Assembly: GCF_019623905.1 (NCBI RefSeq)
Contig: NZ_CP069370.1
Span: 1,116,001 to 1,180,000, forward strand
Length of the DNA: 64,000 nucleotides
Source of the DNA: Neotabrizicola shimadae
GTDB lineage: Bacteria > Pseudomonadota > Alphaproteobacteria > Rhodobacterales > Rhodobacteraceae
Direction of reading: 5' to 3'
A program made the position numbers and the translations under genes. Below are positions 36,112 through 46,779 of the stretch, one piece after another (position 1 is the first letter of the stretch; each line of letters begins with the position of its first letter). Below the pieces are notes generated by a model. That model was given only the letters and a program-made list of their open reading frames with translations, was not told the DNA's origin and ran no database searches.

Positions 36112-38067
36112 TCAGACGTCCAGTTCTTCCACGAACTTCGCGTGTTCCTGGATGTACTGGAAGCGCAGCTCGGGCTTCTTGCCCATCAGGCGTTCCACCA
36201 GGTCGCCGGTCTCGCCGCCCTCGTCCTCGTCGATCGAGACGCGGATGAGCTTGCGGGTGGCCGGGTTCATCGTGGTGTCCTTCAGGTCCTTGGCGTCCAT
36301 CTCGCCCAGGCCCTTGAAGCGTTGAACGTCGATCTTGCCCTTGCCGCCGAGGCCCTTTTCCAGCCAGACCGCCTTTTCCGCATCGTCGGCCACGTAAAGC
36401 CGCCGTGCGCCTTGCGTCAGCCGGTAAAGCGGCGGGCAGGCAAGGTAGAGGTGGCCCTTGTCGATCATCGGCCGCATCTGGGTGAAGAAGAAGGTCATCA
36501 GAAGCGAGGCGATGTGGGCTCCGTCCACATCGGCGTCGGTCATGATGATGACCTTGTCATAGCGCAGGTCGTCGACGTTGAACTTCGACCCCGGCTGCAC
36601 GCCAAGCGCCTGGCAGAGATCGTTGATTTCCTGGTTCGCGCCCATCTTGGCGCCTGCCGCGCCCAGGACGTTCAGGATCTTGCCGCGAAGGGGCAGCAGG
36701 GCCTGAGTGGTGCGGTCGCGCGCCATCTTGGCGCTGCCGCCCGCGCTGTCGCCTTCGACGATGAACAGCTCCGTCCCGTCGCGGTTGGTGGCGGAGCAGT
36801 CCACCAGCTTGCCGGGCAGGCGCAGCTTCTTGGTGGCCGTCTTGCGGGCGGTTTCCTTTTCGGCCTTGCGCCGCAGCCGTTCCTCGGCGCGCAGCACGAG
36901 GAAATCGAGGATGGCGCCGGCGGATTTCGGGTCAGAGCCCAGCCAGGTGTCGAAATGGTCGCGCACCGCGCCTTCGACGTAGCGGGCGGCGTCTTCCGTG
37001 GCCAGCCGGTCCTTGGTCTGGCCCACGAATTGCGGCTCGCGGATGAAGACAGAGATCAGCGCGCAGCCCCCGGCCACCAGATCCTCGCGGGTGATCTGGT
37101 CGGTCTTGCGGTTCTTCACCCGCTCGCCATAGGCGCGGATGCCTTTCAGGATCGCCTGCCAGAAGCCCGCCTCATGCGTGCCGCCCTCGGGCGTGGGCAC
37201 GGTGTTGCAGTAGGACTGGATGAAGCCGTCTCGGGCGGGCGTCCAGTGGATCGCCCATTCGACCGAACCGGGGACGTTGTATTTTTCGGGGAAGCCCACC
37301 TTTCCGGCAAAGGGGCGGTCGGAATAGGTGGTGGTCTTCTGCAGCGTGTCGTTCAGGTAATCGGCCAGGCCGCCGGGGAAGTGGAAGGTGGCCTCCATCG
37401 GCGTGTCGCCATCGGCAACAGCCGATTTCCAGCGGATTTCCACGCCCGAGAACAGGTAGGCTTTCGACCGAGCCATGCGCAGGATGCGGGCAGGTTTCAG
37501 CGTCAGCGAGCCGAAAATCTCGGGGTCCGGGTGGAAGGTGGTGGACGTGCCGCGCCGGTTGGGCGCGGGGCCGACCTTCTGCACCGGGCCTTGCGGGATG
37601 CCGCGCGAGAACTCCTGCGCGAAGAGCTCTCGGTTGCGGGCGACCTCGACGCGCATGTGGTCCGACAGCGCATTCACGACCGAGGCGCCGACGCCGTGAA
37701 GGCCGCCGGAGGTGGCATAGGCATCGCCGCCGAACTTGCCGCCCGCGTGCAGGGTGCAGAGGATCACCTCCAGCGCCGACTTGCCCGGAAACTTCGGATG
37801 CGGGTCCACCGGGATGCCGCGGCCGTTGTCGCGGATGGTGATGGAATGGTCGGCGTGAAGCTCCACCTCGATGCGGGTGGCATGGCCGGCCACCGCCTCG
37901 TCCATCGAGTTGTCGAGGATCTCGGCGACCAGATGGTGCAGCGCGCGCTCGTCCGTGCCGCCGATATACATGCCGGGGCGCTTGCGGACGGGTTCCAGCC
38001 CTTCCAGCACCTCGATCGAGGAGGCGTCATAGGTCGGGCCGGAGCCGGAAAGGAGGTCGTTCGCCAT
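36112..38067 (-). CDS. parE: DNA topoisomerase IV subunit B
   Basis: 651 residues, normal for ParE. ATPase subunit of the enzyme that unlinks replicated chromosomes. Seen: GHKL ATPase motifs (EILDNSMDEAVAGHA, DNGRGIPVDPHPKFPG, GGLHGVGASVVNALS), the transducer, and the TOPRIM domain with EGDSAGGSAKMARDR, acidic MTDADVDGAHIASLL and the C-terminal QRFKGLGEMDAKDL. I assign ParE rather than GyrB because it is short, with the KGLGEM and R-P-M-I-D-KGHLYL pattern of topoisomerase IV, and lacks the GyrB insert. parC is not in the window. Confidence 0.95.
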   Translation of the reverse strand: MANDLLSGSGPTYDASSIEVLEGLEPVRKRPGMYIGGTDERALHHLVAEILDNSMDEAVAGHATRIEVELHADHSITIRDNGRGIPVDPHPKFPGKSALEVILCTLHAGGKFGGDAYATSGGLHGVGASVVNALSDHMRVEVARNRELFAQEFSRGIPQGPVQKVGPAPNRRGTSTTFHPDPEIFGSLTLKPARILRMARSKAYLFSGVEIRWKSAVADGDTPMEATFHFPGGLADYLNDTLQKTTTYSDRPFAGKVGFPEKYNVPGSVEWAIHWTPARDGFIQSYCNTVPTPEGGTHEAGFWQAILKGIRAYGERVKNRKTDQITREDLVAGGCALISVFIREPQFVGQTKDRLATEDAARYVEGAVRDHFDTWLGSDPKSAGAILDFLVLRAEERLRRKAEKETARKTATKKLRLPGKLVDCSATNRDGTELFIVEGDSAGGSAKMARDRTTQALLPLRGKILNVLGAAGAKMGANQEINDLCQALGVQPGSKFNVDDLRYDKVIIMTDADVDGAHIASLLMTFFFTQMRPMIDKGHLYLACPPLYRLTQGARRLYVADDAEKAVWLEKGLGGKGKIDVQRFKGLGEMDAKDLKDTTMNPATRKLIRVSIDEDEGGETGDLVERLMGKKPELRFQYIQEHAKFVEELDV

Positions 38068-38210
38068 TCGTGCTGCTCTTGTTCTGGGCCCTGGTTCCGA
38101 AACGGAAGGGGCCGTGTGATTAGACCATCACCGGGCAGGGGGGCGCAAGATGTGGTGTCAGTCTTCACGGTCCTGCCGGGGCGAGTGCCATGCGGGTTGG
38201 CCTTCGGTGC

Positions 38211-38579
38211 CTAGAGCCGCGCGCGCAGCCATTCGGCCAGTTCGCCCTCGTCCATCAGCCGCTGCGCGGCGCGGATGATGATCTGGCCCACGGCTTCGGT
38301 GTCGAACCGGGTTTCGATGCCATTCGCCTCGAGGCAGACCATCATGCAGCGGAAGGCGGTGCGCTTGTTGCCGTCGTTGAAGCAATGCCCCTGCGAAACG
38401 GCGATGGCATAGGCTGCGGCAAGGTCGAACGCATCGGCGATCAGGCCGTAGGCGAGGCGGTTCTCGACCCGGGCGAGCGCGCCCTCGAGCGACTTGTTAC
38501 CTGCCAGACCGCGCAACTCGGCCGGGTTCAGAACCTCGTCATGGATGTCCATGACGAGGTCGACATCAAGCGTGAACAT
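38211..38579 (-). CDS. doc: Doc-family (Fic fold) toxin
   Basis: 122 residues. The Doc/Fic motif is GHCFNDGNKRTAF (histidine at residue 65); Doc enzymes carry HxFx[ND]-x-NKR and phosphorylate EF-Tu, stopping translation. The usual proline after the histidine is replaced by cysteine here, while all other motif positions are conserved. N-terminal FTLDVDLVMDIHDEVL is typical for Doc. It lies 6 bases after the phd antitoxin gene, giving a standard phd-doc operon. Confidence 0.9.
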   Translation of the reverse strand: MFTLDVDLVMDIHDEVLNPAELRGLAGNKSLEGALARVENRLAYGLIADAFDLAAAYAIAVSQGHCFNDGNKRTAFRCMMVCLEANGIETRFDTEAVGQIIIRAAQRLMDEGELAEWLRARL

Positions 38580-38585
38580 GGCGGG

Positions 38586-38834
38586 CTACTTGTCCTTGAG
38601 ATAGTCCAGCACCGGCTGCGCCTTGGCGCGGGTGCGGGCAAGGATGTCCTGCAATTCCTCGCGCGTCAGGGGGCGATGCTCTTCCACCCCCACCGCCTCG
38701 GCCGGGACGATGTAGCCCACCAGCTGGCTGTTCTTCAGGATCGCCACCGGCTTGCCGCCCGCGCGGTCCAGCACCTTCTGCGGTTCGCGCAACTCGGTCA
38801 TGGTGCAGATGCGGTTAGTGGGCAGGTGGCGCAT
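38586..38834 (-). CDS. phd: Phd-family antitoxin
   Basis: 82 residues from ATG 38834 (AAGGA upstream). The fold is seen in TMTELREPQKVLDRAGGKPV and AILKNSQLVGYIVPAEAV, the classical Phd/YefM DNA-binding dimer half; the charged C-terminal tail (RAKAQPVLDYLKDK) should wrap the Doc toxin. It normally represses its own promoter as a complex with the toxin. A spaced inverted repeat TGTGCG...CGCACA lies at 38855-38884, just ahead of the gene, and could be its operator. Confidence 0.88.
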   Translation of the reverse strand: MRHLPTNRICTMTELREPQKVLDRAGGKPVAILKNSQLVGYIVPAEAVGVEEHRPLTREELQDILARTRAKAQPVLDYLKDK

Positions 38835-38907
38835 GGGGCTGTCCTTGAAAGCTCTGTGCGATGGAATATACACTCGACCGCACATTCCGGCAATGAGGGA
38901 GGCTAGG

Positions 38908-39801
38908 ATGCGGGTCCTGTTCACGGGCGGCACGGGCAAGGCGGGGCGGCATGTGGTGCCCTGGCTGGCGGCGAAGGGGCATCGGGTGCTGAACCTGGAC
39001 AAGGTGCCGCTGCGCCATCCGGGCGTGCCCGACCTGATTGCCGACATCACCGACTCGGGCCAGATGTTCAACGCCATGCAGGCCTATGCCCATGGCGACG
39101 AGATCGAGGACGGTCGCGGCCACCGGCCATTTGACGCGGTGGTGCATTTCGCGGCGATCCCCGCGCTGAACATCGCCCCCGACAACGAGACCTACCGGGT
39201 GAACGTGATGGGCACCTACAACGTGATCGAGGCGGCGGTGAAGACCGGTATCGCCAAGATCATCATCGCCTCCTCCGAGACGACCTATGGCGTCTGCTTC
39301 TCGGACGGGGTGGTGGACCCAAAGGTGCTGCCGCTGGAGGAAGATTACGACATCGACCCGATGGACAGCTATGGCATGTCCAAGAAGGTGAACGAGGCGA
39401 CGGCGCGGTCGTTCCAGCGCCGGACGGGGGCGGACATCTATGCCCTGCGCATCGGCAACGTGATCGAGCCGCATGAGTACGCAACGGTCTTTCCGCCGCT
39501 GGCCGCGGACCCCGGCCGCCGCCGCCGCATCACCTTCAGCTATATCGACGCGCGCGACCTGGGCCAGATCGTGGATCTGTGCCTGAAGAAGGACGGGCTG
39601 GGGTTCCAGGTGTTCAACGCCTGCAATGACTGCAACTCCGTGCCGCAGACCAATGAGGAGTTGCTGAAGCGCTTCTTCCCGAACGTGCCTCTGTCGCGCC
39701 CGGTGGGGCCGCATGAAAGCCTGTTGTCCAACCGGAAGATCCGCGAGATGCTGGGCTTTCGCGAGCAGCACGACTGGCGGCGCGAACTAGGGCAGGGCTG
39801 A
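38908..39801 (+). CDS. NAD(P)-dependent epimerase/dehydratase
   Basis: 297 residues, extended short-chain dehydrogenase fold. Seen: coenzyme loop FTGGTGKAGRHVVPWL (residues 4-19), the strand VVHFAAIPALN, active-site serine and IIASSETTYGV, and the catalytic YGMSKK (Y-x3-K). The substrate, normally a nucleotide sugar or related compound, is unknown. ATG 38908 follows GAGGGAGGCTAGG. Divergent from phd-doc, and followed by a PhyH-type oxygenase gene 71 bases on. Confidence 0.9.
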   Translation: MRVLFTGGTGKAGRHVVPWLAAKGHRVLNLDKVPLRHPGVPDLIADITDSGQMFNAMQAYAHGDEIEDGRGHRPFDAVVHFAAIPALNIAPDNETYRVNVMGTYNVIEAAVKTGIAKIIIASSETTYGVCFSDGVVDPKVLPLEEDYDIDPMDSYGMSKKVNEATARSFQRRTGADIYALRIGNVIEPHEYATVFPPLAADPGRRRRITFSYIDARDLGQIVDLCLKKDGLGFQVFNACNDCNSVPQTNEELLKRFFPNVPLSRPVGPHESLLSNRKIREMLGFREQHDWRRELGQG

Positions 39802-39872
39802 GCGGGCCCGGGCTGAGCGGGCTTGGCTTCGCCAGGGGGCTTTGCCAGAGTGCGGGCAAAGAGGGGGCAGCG

Positions 39873-40661
39873 ATGGTCACGGTCACGGATGAGATGGTAA
39901 CGGCCTACCAGCGCGACGGTGTCGTTCTGGTCAGGGGGCTTTGGGCGGATTGGGTGGAGGATATCCGTGAAGGCATCGCGCGGAACATGGCCGAGCCCGG
40001 CCCTTACGCGGCCGAGAACCTGAAGCCGGGCGAGGGCGGGCGCTTCTTCGACGATTACTGCAACTGGCAGCGCATCCCCGAGTTCGAACGGGTGATCCGC
40101 GAAAGCGCGGTGGCCGAGGTGGCGGCACGGCTCATGGGATCGGACAGGGTGCAACTGTTCCACGACCACGTGCTGGTCAAGGAGCCGGGCACGTCGAAGC
40201 CCACGCCCTGGCATTCGGACGGGCCCTACTACTTTGTCGAGGGGCGCCAGACGATCAGCTTCTGGGCGCCGGTGGATCCGGTGAAGGAGGCGTCCCTGCG
40301 CTGCGTTGCGGGCTCGCACCTGTGGGAGAAGGACGTGCTGCCCACGCGCTGGCTGAAGGGCGAGTCCTTTTATCCCGACCCCGAGAAGTACATGCCCGTG
40401 CCCGACCCCGATGCCGAGGGGATGCGGGTGATGGAATGGGAGATGGAGCCGGGCGATGCCGTGGCCTTCCATTACCGCACGCTGCACGGCGCGCGCGGCA
40501 ACGAGGCGGCGACGCGGCGGCGGGCCTTCAGCCTGCGGCTGGTGGGCGGGGATGCGGCCTATGTTGAACGGCCGGGCCGCACCTCGCCGCCCTTTCCGGG
40601 GCACGGGATGCAGCCGGGCCAGCGCCTGCGCGAAGACTGGTTTCCGGTGCTGCGCGGCTGA
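39873..40661 (+). CDS. Phytanoyl-CoA dioxygenase-family protein (PhyH)
   Basis: 262 residues, Fe(II)/2-oxoglutarate oxygenase fold. The metal triad is visible: TPWHSDGPYYF (HxD, about residues 112-114) and the distal histidine in FHYRTLHGARGN (about residue 207), with an arginine after it that can hold 2-oxoglutarate. Hydroxylates a small organic substrate, not identified. On the same strand as the epimerase (71 bases) and TDT transporter (69 bases); an operon is possible. Confidence 0.9.
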   Translation: MVTVTDEMVTAYQRDGVVLVRGLWADWVEDIREGIARNMAEPGPYAAENLKPGEGGRFFDDYCNWQRIPEFERVIRESAVAEVAARLMGSDRVQLFHDHVLVKEPGTSKPTPWHSDGPYYFVEGRQTISFWAPVDPVKEASLRCVAGSHLWEKDVLPTRWLKGESFYPDPEKYMPVPDPDAEGMRVMEWEMEPGDAVAFHYRTLHGARGNEAATRRRAFSLRLVGGDAAYVERPGRTSPPFPGHGMQPGQRLREDWFPVLRG

Positions 40662-40730
40662 GCCTGCGGCGCTTGGGCCGATTGCGGCGGCGACGGGAAT
40701 GCGGCTGTCTTGGCCGCCAGGAGGTGCCCC

Positions 40731-41732
40731 ATGGCAAATGAACCGCCCCGTTTCCGGCCTAGGCCCTATCCCCCGCCCGAATTCCCGCCGCGGCGGCTGC
40801 CCCTGTTTGCGCGGATGCCGCCGGCGGTGTTTCCGGCGATCCTGGGGCTGATCGGGCTGGGGCTGGCGCTGCGCCGGGCGCTGACCGAACTGGGCGGGCC
40901 GGTGGATCCGGCCAATGCGGTTCTTGGCGCCATGACGGGGCTTTGGGCTTTTGCCGCCGTGGGTTATGCGGTGAAGCTCGCGCGGCGGCCCGGTGTGCTG
41001 GCCGAGGATCTGCGCATCCTGCCGGGGCGCGCGGGGCTGGCGGCGGCGACCATGGGGCTGATGGCCATCGCTGCCGCGCTGGCGCCGATGGCCCCCGCCG
41101 TGGCGCGGGTTGTGCTGGTGGCGGGGCTTGTGCTCCATGCCGGCGTAGCGCTGGCGATCCTTGCCGTGTTCCACGCGGGCCCACCCGAGATGCGGCAGGT
41201 TACGCCGGTCTGGCACCTGAGTTTCGTGGGCTTCATCGTGGGCGGCCTGGCGGCCCCGGCGCTTGGCTGGCCGGTGCTGGCGCAGGCGCTGGTGATTGTG
41301 ACCGGCGCGCTGGCGCTGGCGATCTGGACGCTTAGCGCGCGCCAGTTCGCTCGGATGGTGCCGCCCGCACCGCTGCGTCCGCTGCTGGTGATCCATGTCG
41401 CCCCCGCGGCGCTTCTGTCGCAGGTGTCGTTCAACCTTGGCTGGACCGCGCTGGCCTATGGCTTTGCTGCGGGCGCGCTGGTCCTTGCCCTGGTCCTTTC
41501 CGCTTCGGTGCGCTGGCTGACCGCCGCCGGGTTCTCGGCGCTTTGGGGCGCCTTCACCTTTCCGATGACGGCGCTGGCCGCTGCCCTGATCGCCCTGGGC
41601 GGCGTGTCGATGATTCCCGGCCTGGTCGCCCTTGGCGTCGCGCTGGTTGCTGTTCCCTGGATCGGTTACCGTGTGCTGAAATCCTGGGCCGGCGGCAGCC
41701 TGGCGCAAAAGACCAACGCCGCCACGGCCTGA
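40731..41732 (+). CDS. TDT/SLAC1-family membrane transporter (TehA-like)
   Basis: 333 residues, about ten transmembrane helices after a proline-rich cytosolic start (RPRPYPPPEFPPRR). The pattern MPPAVFPAILGLIGLGLALRR at the first helix and the overall hydrophobic layout fit the tellurite-resistance/dicarboxylate/SLAC1 anion-channel family. The transported anion is unknown. ATG 40731 follows CAGGAGG. The gene ends 4 bases before the stop of the convergent glutamine amidotransferase. Confidence 0.85.
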   Translation: MANEPPRFRPRPYPPPEFPPRRLPLFARMPPAVFPAILGLIGLGLALRRALTELGGPVDPANAVLGAMTGLWAFAAVGYAVKLARRPGVLAEDLRILPGRAGLAAATMGLMAIAAALAPMAPAVARVVLVAGLVLHAGVALAILAVFHAGPPEMRQVTPVWHLSFVGFIVGGLAAPALGWPVLAQALVIVTGALALAIWTLSARQFARMVPPAPLRPLLVIHVAPAALLSQVSFNLGWTALAYGFAAGALVLALVLSASVRWLTAAGFSALWGAFTFPMTALAAALIALGGVSMIPGLVALGVALVAVPWIGYRVLKSWAGGSLAQKTNAATA

Positions 41733-41736
41733 ACCC

Positions 41737-44140
<2,404 letters not shown>

Positions 44141-44141
44141 G

Positions 44142-44162
44142 GCCGCAGACCGCTGCGGTTTC
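44142..44162 (+). terminator. Possible terminator after guaB
   Basis: CCGCAG, loop ACCG, CTGCGG, then TTTC: a 6-bp GC stem with a short T run, starting 2 bases after the guaB stop. Confidence 0.5.
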
Positions 44163-44287
44163 GGGAACCGGGGCGGATCGCTTCGGGGGGCGTCCGCACC
44201 CCGAGAGTTTTGTCCATAATGGAAGAGCAGGGCTGCGCGGCGCGGCCTTCCGTGGCAGGATCGGGTATCCCGTCCGGAGTCGCGCCC

Positions 44288-44665
44288 ATGCTGCCTGCCA
44301 CTGCCCGCCCCATCGCCTTCATCCTGACCCGCGACCGCGCGGCGCTTCTGCCGTTCTACCGCGATGTCCTGGGCCTGGCCGTCACCGGCGCCGACGATTA
44401 CGGCACGGTGCTGGATGCGCGGGGGCTGGAACTGCGGCTGACCACGGTGGCCGACCATGTGGCCAGCCCGCATCCGGTGCTGAGTTGGTCGGTGCCCGAT
44501 CTGCGCGCCACGGTGGCGGCGCTGGTGGCCCGGGGCTTGACCTTCCTGATCTACGAAGGCTTCGGCCAGGACGCGGACGGCATCTGGACCTCGCCCGATG
44601 GCACGGTGAAGGTGGCCTGGTTCGCCGACCCTGAAGGCAACGTGCTCGGCCTGTCGGAGGGCTGA
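44288..44665 (+). CDS. VOC-superfamily protein (glyoxalase/bleomycin-resistance fold)
   Basis: 125 residues, one VOC fold with two beta-alpha-beta-beta-beta repeats: AFILTRDRAALLPFYRDVLG at the start and DPEGNVLGLSEG at the end. The usual metal-site residues of glyoxalases (H and E) are not all clearly seen, so metal dependence is uncertain. It could isomerise, bind or oxidise a small ligand; no specific function can be named. On the same strand downstream of guaB, 147 bases away, and before the SDR gene. Confidence 0.75.
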   Translation: MLPATARPIAFILTRDRAALLPFYRDVLGLAVTGADDYGTVLDARGLELRLTTVADHVASPHPVLSWSVPDLRATVAALVARGLTFLIYEGFGQDADGIWTSPDGTVKVAWFADPEGNVLGLSEG

Positions 44666-44737
44666 GCCGGTTGCCGGCCTGCGCCAGGGCGGCTAGGGGG
44701 GGGCGGCTAGGGAAGGCCGGTCAGGGCGGGGGATGCG

Positions 44738-45478
44738 ATGCGGGCTTTGGTGACTGGGGCAGGCGCGCCGGGGGGGATCGGCCTTGCCTGTGCGCGGATG
44801 CTGGGGCAGGCCGGGCATCGGGTGGCCATTGCCTCGACCACCGGCCGCATCCACCTGCGCGCGGCGGAACTTGTGGCAGAGGGGCTGGATGTCACCGCCC
44901 ATCAGGGCGACCTGACCGATCCCGTCCAGGTGCAGCGCCTGCTGGACGAGACCGGCCCCGTCGACGTGCTGGTGAACAATGCCGGCATGGGCACACAGGC
45001 CGAACCCGCGCGCGAGCGGAGCTTCCTGAAATCCGATCCCGCCGCCTGGAGGCGCGAGCTGGACCTGTCGCTGACGACTGCCGTTCTGGTAACGCGCGCC
45101 TATCTGCCGCCGATGGTTGAAAAGGGCTGGGGGCGCGTGGTGATGATGGCCTCGGTCACCGGCCCGCTGGTGTCCATCGCGGGCAGTTCCGCTTATTCTG
45201 CGGCCAAGGCGGCGATGGTCGGGCTGACCCATGCGCTGGCGCTGGAGGTGGCGAAAACCGGCGTCACGGTGAACGCCGTCGCGCCGGGCTGGATTGGCAC
45301 CGAAGCCATGCTGAAGGGCGAATTCGCCGCCGCGCGCAAGTCGCCCATGGGCCGGGCCGGCACGCCGGAGGAAGTGGCGGCCTGTGTGGCCTTCCTCGCC
45401 TCCGCCGGGGCGTCCTATGTCAACGGAGCGACCCTGGTGGTGGATGGCGGCAACATGTTGCAAGAGAAAAAGGGCTGA
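44738..45478 (+). CDS. Short-chain dehydrogenase/reductase
   Basis: 246 residues, classical SDR. NAD(P) loop VTGAGAPGGIGLACARMLG (TGxxxGxG, about residues 5-23), NNAG in VLVNNAGMGTQ, catalytic serine near MMASVTGPL, and YSAAKAAMVGLTHALALE (Y-x3-K). The C-terminal YVNGATLVVDGGNML is the standard closing strand. Reduces or oxidises a small alcohol or ketone, unknown. Next gene starts 51 bases on. Confidence 0.92.
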   Translation: MRALVTGAGAPGGIGLACARMLGQAGHRVAIASTTGRIHLRAAELVAEGLDVTAHQGDLTDPVQVQRLLDETGPVDVLVNNAGMGTQAEPARERSFLKSDPAAWRRELDLSLTTAVLVTRAYLPPMVEKGWGRVVMMASVTGPLVSIAGSSAYSAAKAAMVGLTHALALEVAKTGVTVNAVAPGWIGTEAMLKGEFAAARKSPMGRAGTPEEVAACVAFLASAGASYVNGATLVVDGGNMLQEKKG

Positions 45479-45529
45479 CATGCCAGGGTTTTGCTGGATG
45501 AGGCGCAGGTTTTGCGCGAAGGGCACCGC

Positions 45530-46675
45530 ATGACCCCCGGCGCCCGCATCGCCGCGGCCATCGAGGTGCTGGACCGCGTCCTTTCCGGTACGCGGGCCGA
45601 GGTGGCGCTGACCAACTGGGGCCGCGCCAACCGCTTCGCCGGCTCGGGCGACCGGTCGGCGATTCGCGACCATGTCTTTGCCGCCTTGCGCTGCCGTCGG
45701 TCCTTTGCCGCGCTTGGCGGGGCCGAGACGGGGCGCGGATTGATGCTGGGCGCCCTACGCGCGGCGGGAACCGATCCGGCAACCCTCTTCACCGGCGAAG
45801 GCCATGCACCGCCCGCGCCCGCAGCGCATGAGGCCGGGCGCGCGCCCGACACGTTGGAGGCGCTGGACTGCCCCGACTGGCTGGCGCCCCCGTTGCGTGC
45901 CGCGCTCGGGCCGGATTTCGCGCCAGTGATGGTGGCGCTGCAGCACCGCGCCCCCGTCTTCCTGCGGGTGAACCTTGCGCGGATCGACCGGGCCTCTGTG
46001 ATCGCCCGCCTCGCCACCGAGGACATCGAGGCGAGGCCGCATCCCTTGGCCTCCTCGGCACTGGAGGTGACATCCGGCGAGCGGCGCATCCAGACCTCGA
46101 CCGCCTATGCCGAGGGGCTGGTCGAATTGCAGGATGCCTCGTCGCAGGCGGTGGTCGAAGCCCTGCCGCTGACCGATGGCCAGCGCGTGCTGGACTATTG
46201 CGCGGGGGGCGGCGGCAAGACGCTGGCCATGGCCGCGCGGGCACGGCTGCGGCTTGAGGCGCATGATGCCTACCCCGGCCGGATGCGCGACCTGCCGGTG
46301 CGGGCAAAGCGGGCCGGGGTGCAGGTGCGCCTGACCGAAGCACCGCGCGGCCCCTACGATCTTGTACTGACCGATGTGCCCTGTTCCGGTTCGGGCAGCT
46401 GGCGGCGCGATCCGGAAGGCAAGTGGGCGCTGACCCCGGACCGGCTTGCCGCCCTTCAGGCGATCCAGGCCTTGGTGATGGACCGGGCCGCCGCGCTTGT
46501 CGCGCCAAAGGGTGTGCTGGCCTATGCCACCTGTTCGCTTCTGCGCGAAGAGAACGAGGCGCGGGTGGCGGGCTTCCTGTCACGTCAGGAGGGCTGGCTT
46601 CCGACACTGCAGCGGCGCTTCACGCCGCTGGATGGAGGGGACGGCTTCTTCCTTGCCCTGTTGACGCGCTGCTGA
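45530..46675 (+). CDS. RsmB/NOP-family RNA cytosine methyltransferase
   Basis: 381 residues from ATG 45530. SAM-dependent m5C methyltransferase acting on rRNA (RsmB type) or tRNA. Seen: an N-terminal NusB-like helical part (about 1-120), LDYCAGGGGKTLAMAARA (SAM motif I), VLTDVPCSGSGSWRRDPEG with the conserved TPCSG-type cysteine, and YATCSLLREENE with the catalytic cysteine. Both cysteines are present. Shorter than E. coli RsmB (429 residues) because of a reduced N-terminal part, so the RNA target is uncertain. Confidence 0.88.
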   Translation: MTPGARIAAAIEVLDRVLSGTRAEVALTNWGRANRFAGSGDRSAIRDHVFAALRCRRSFAALGGAETGRGLMLGALRAAGTDPATLFTGEGHAPPAPAAHEAGRAPDTLEALDCPDWLAPPLRAALGPDFAPVMVALQHRAPVFLRVNLARIDRASVIARLATEDIEARPHPLASSALEVTSGERRIQTSTAYAEGLVELQDASSQAVVEALPLTDGQRVLDYCAGGGGKTLAMAARARLRLEAHDAYPGRMRDLPVRAKRAGVQVRLTEAPRGPYDLVLTDVPCSGSGSWRRDPEGKWALTPDRLAALQAIQALVMDRAAALVAPKGVLAYATCSLLREENEARVAGFLSRQEGWLPTLQRRFTPLDGGDGFFLALLTRC

Positions 46676-46722
46676 CGGCGGGACACAACTTAAGCGTGTT
46701 TTCGTGATTTGCCCGTGCCGGG

Positions 46723-46737
46723 TTAATCGGCGCTTAA
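46723..46737 (+). promoter_or_regulatory. CtrA-binding box upstream of cckA
   Basis: TTAA-TCGGCGC-TTAA: an exact TTAA-N7-TTAA, the core of the CtrA consensus, 43 bases before the chosen cckA start. In alphaproteobacteria CtrA is activated by the CckA-ChpT relay, so the site suggests feedback on cckA. Confidence 0.7.
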
Positions 46738-46779
46738 GGAATGGTGCGCCCAATGGACCGGCAACCCGAAGGAGGAGCC

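Noticed and set aside
38855-38884. TGTGCG...CGCACA inverted repeat before phd as an operator
   Set aside because: Arms are only six bases and the spacer is 18, so chance is likely; mentioned with phd but not listed as a site.
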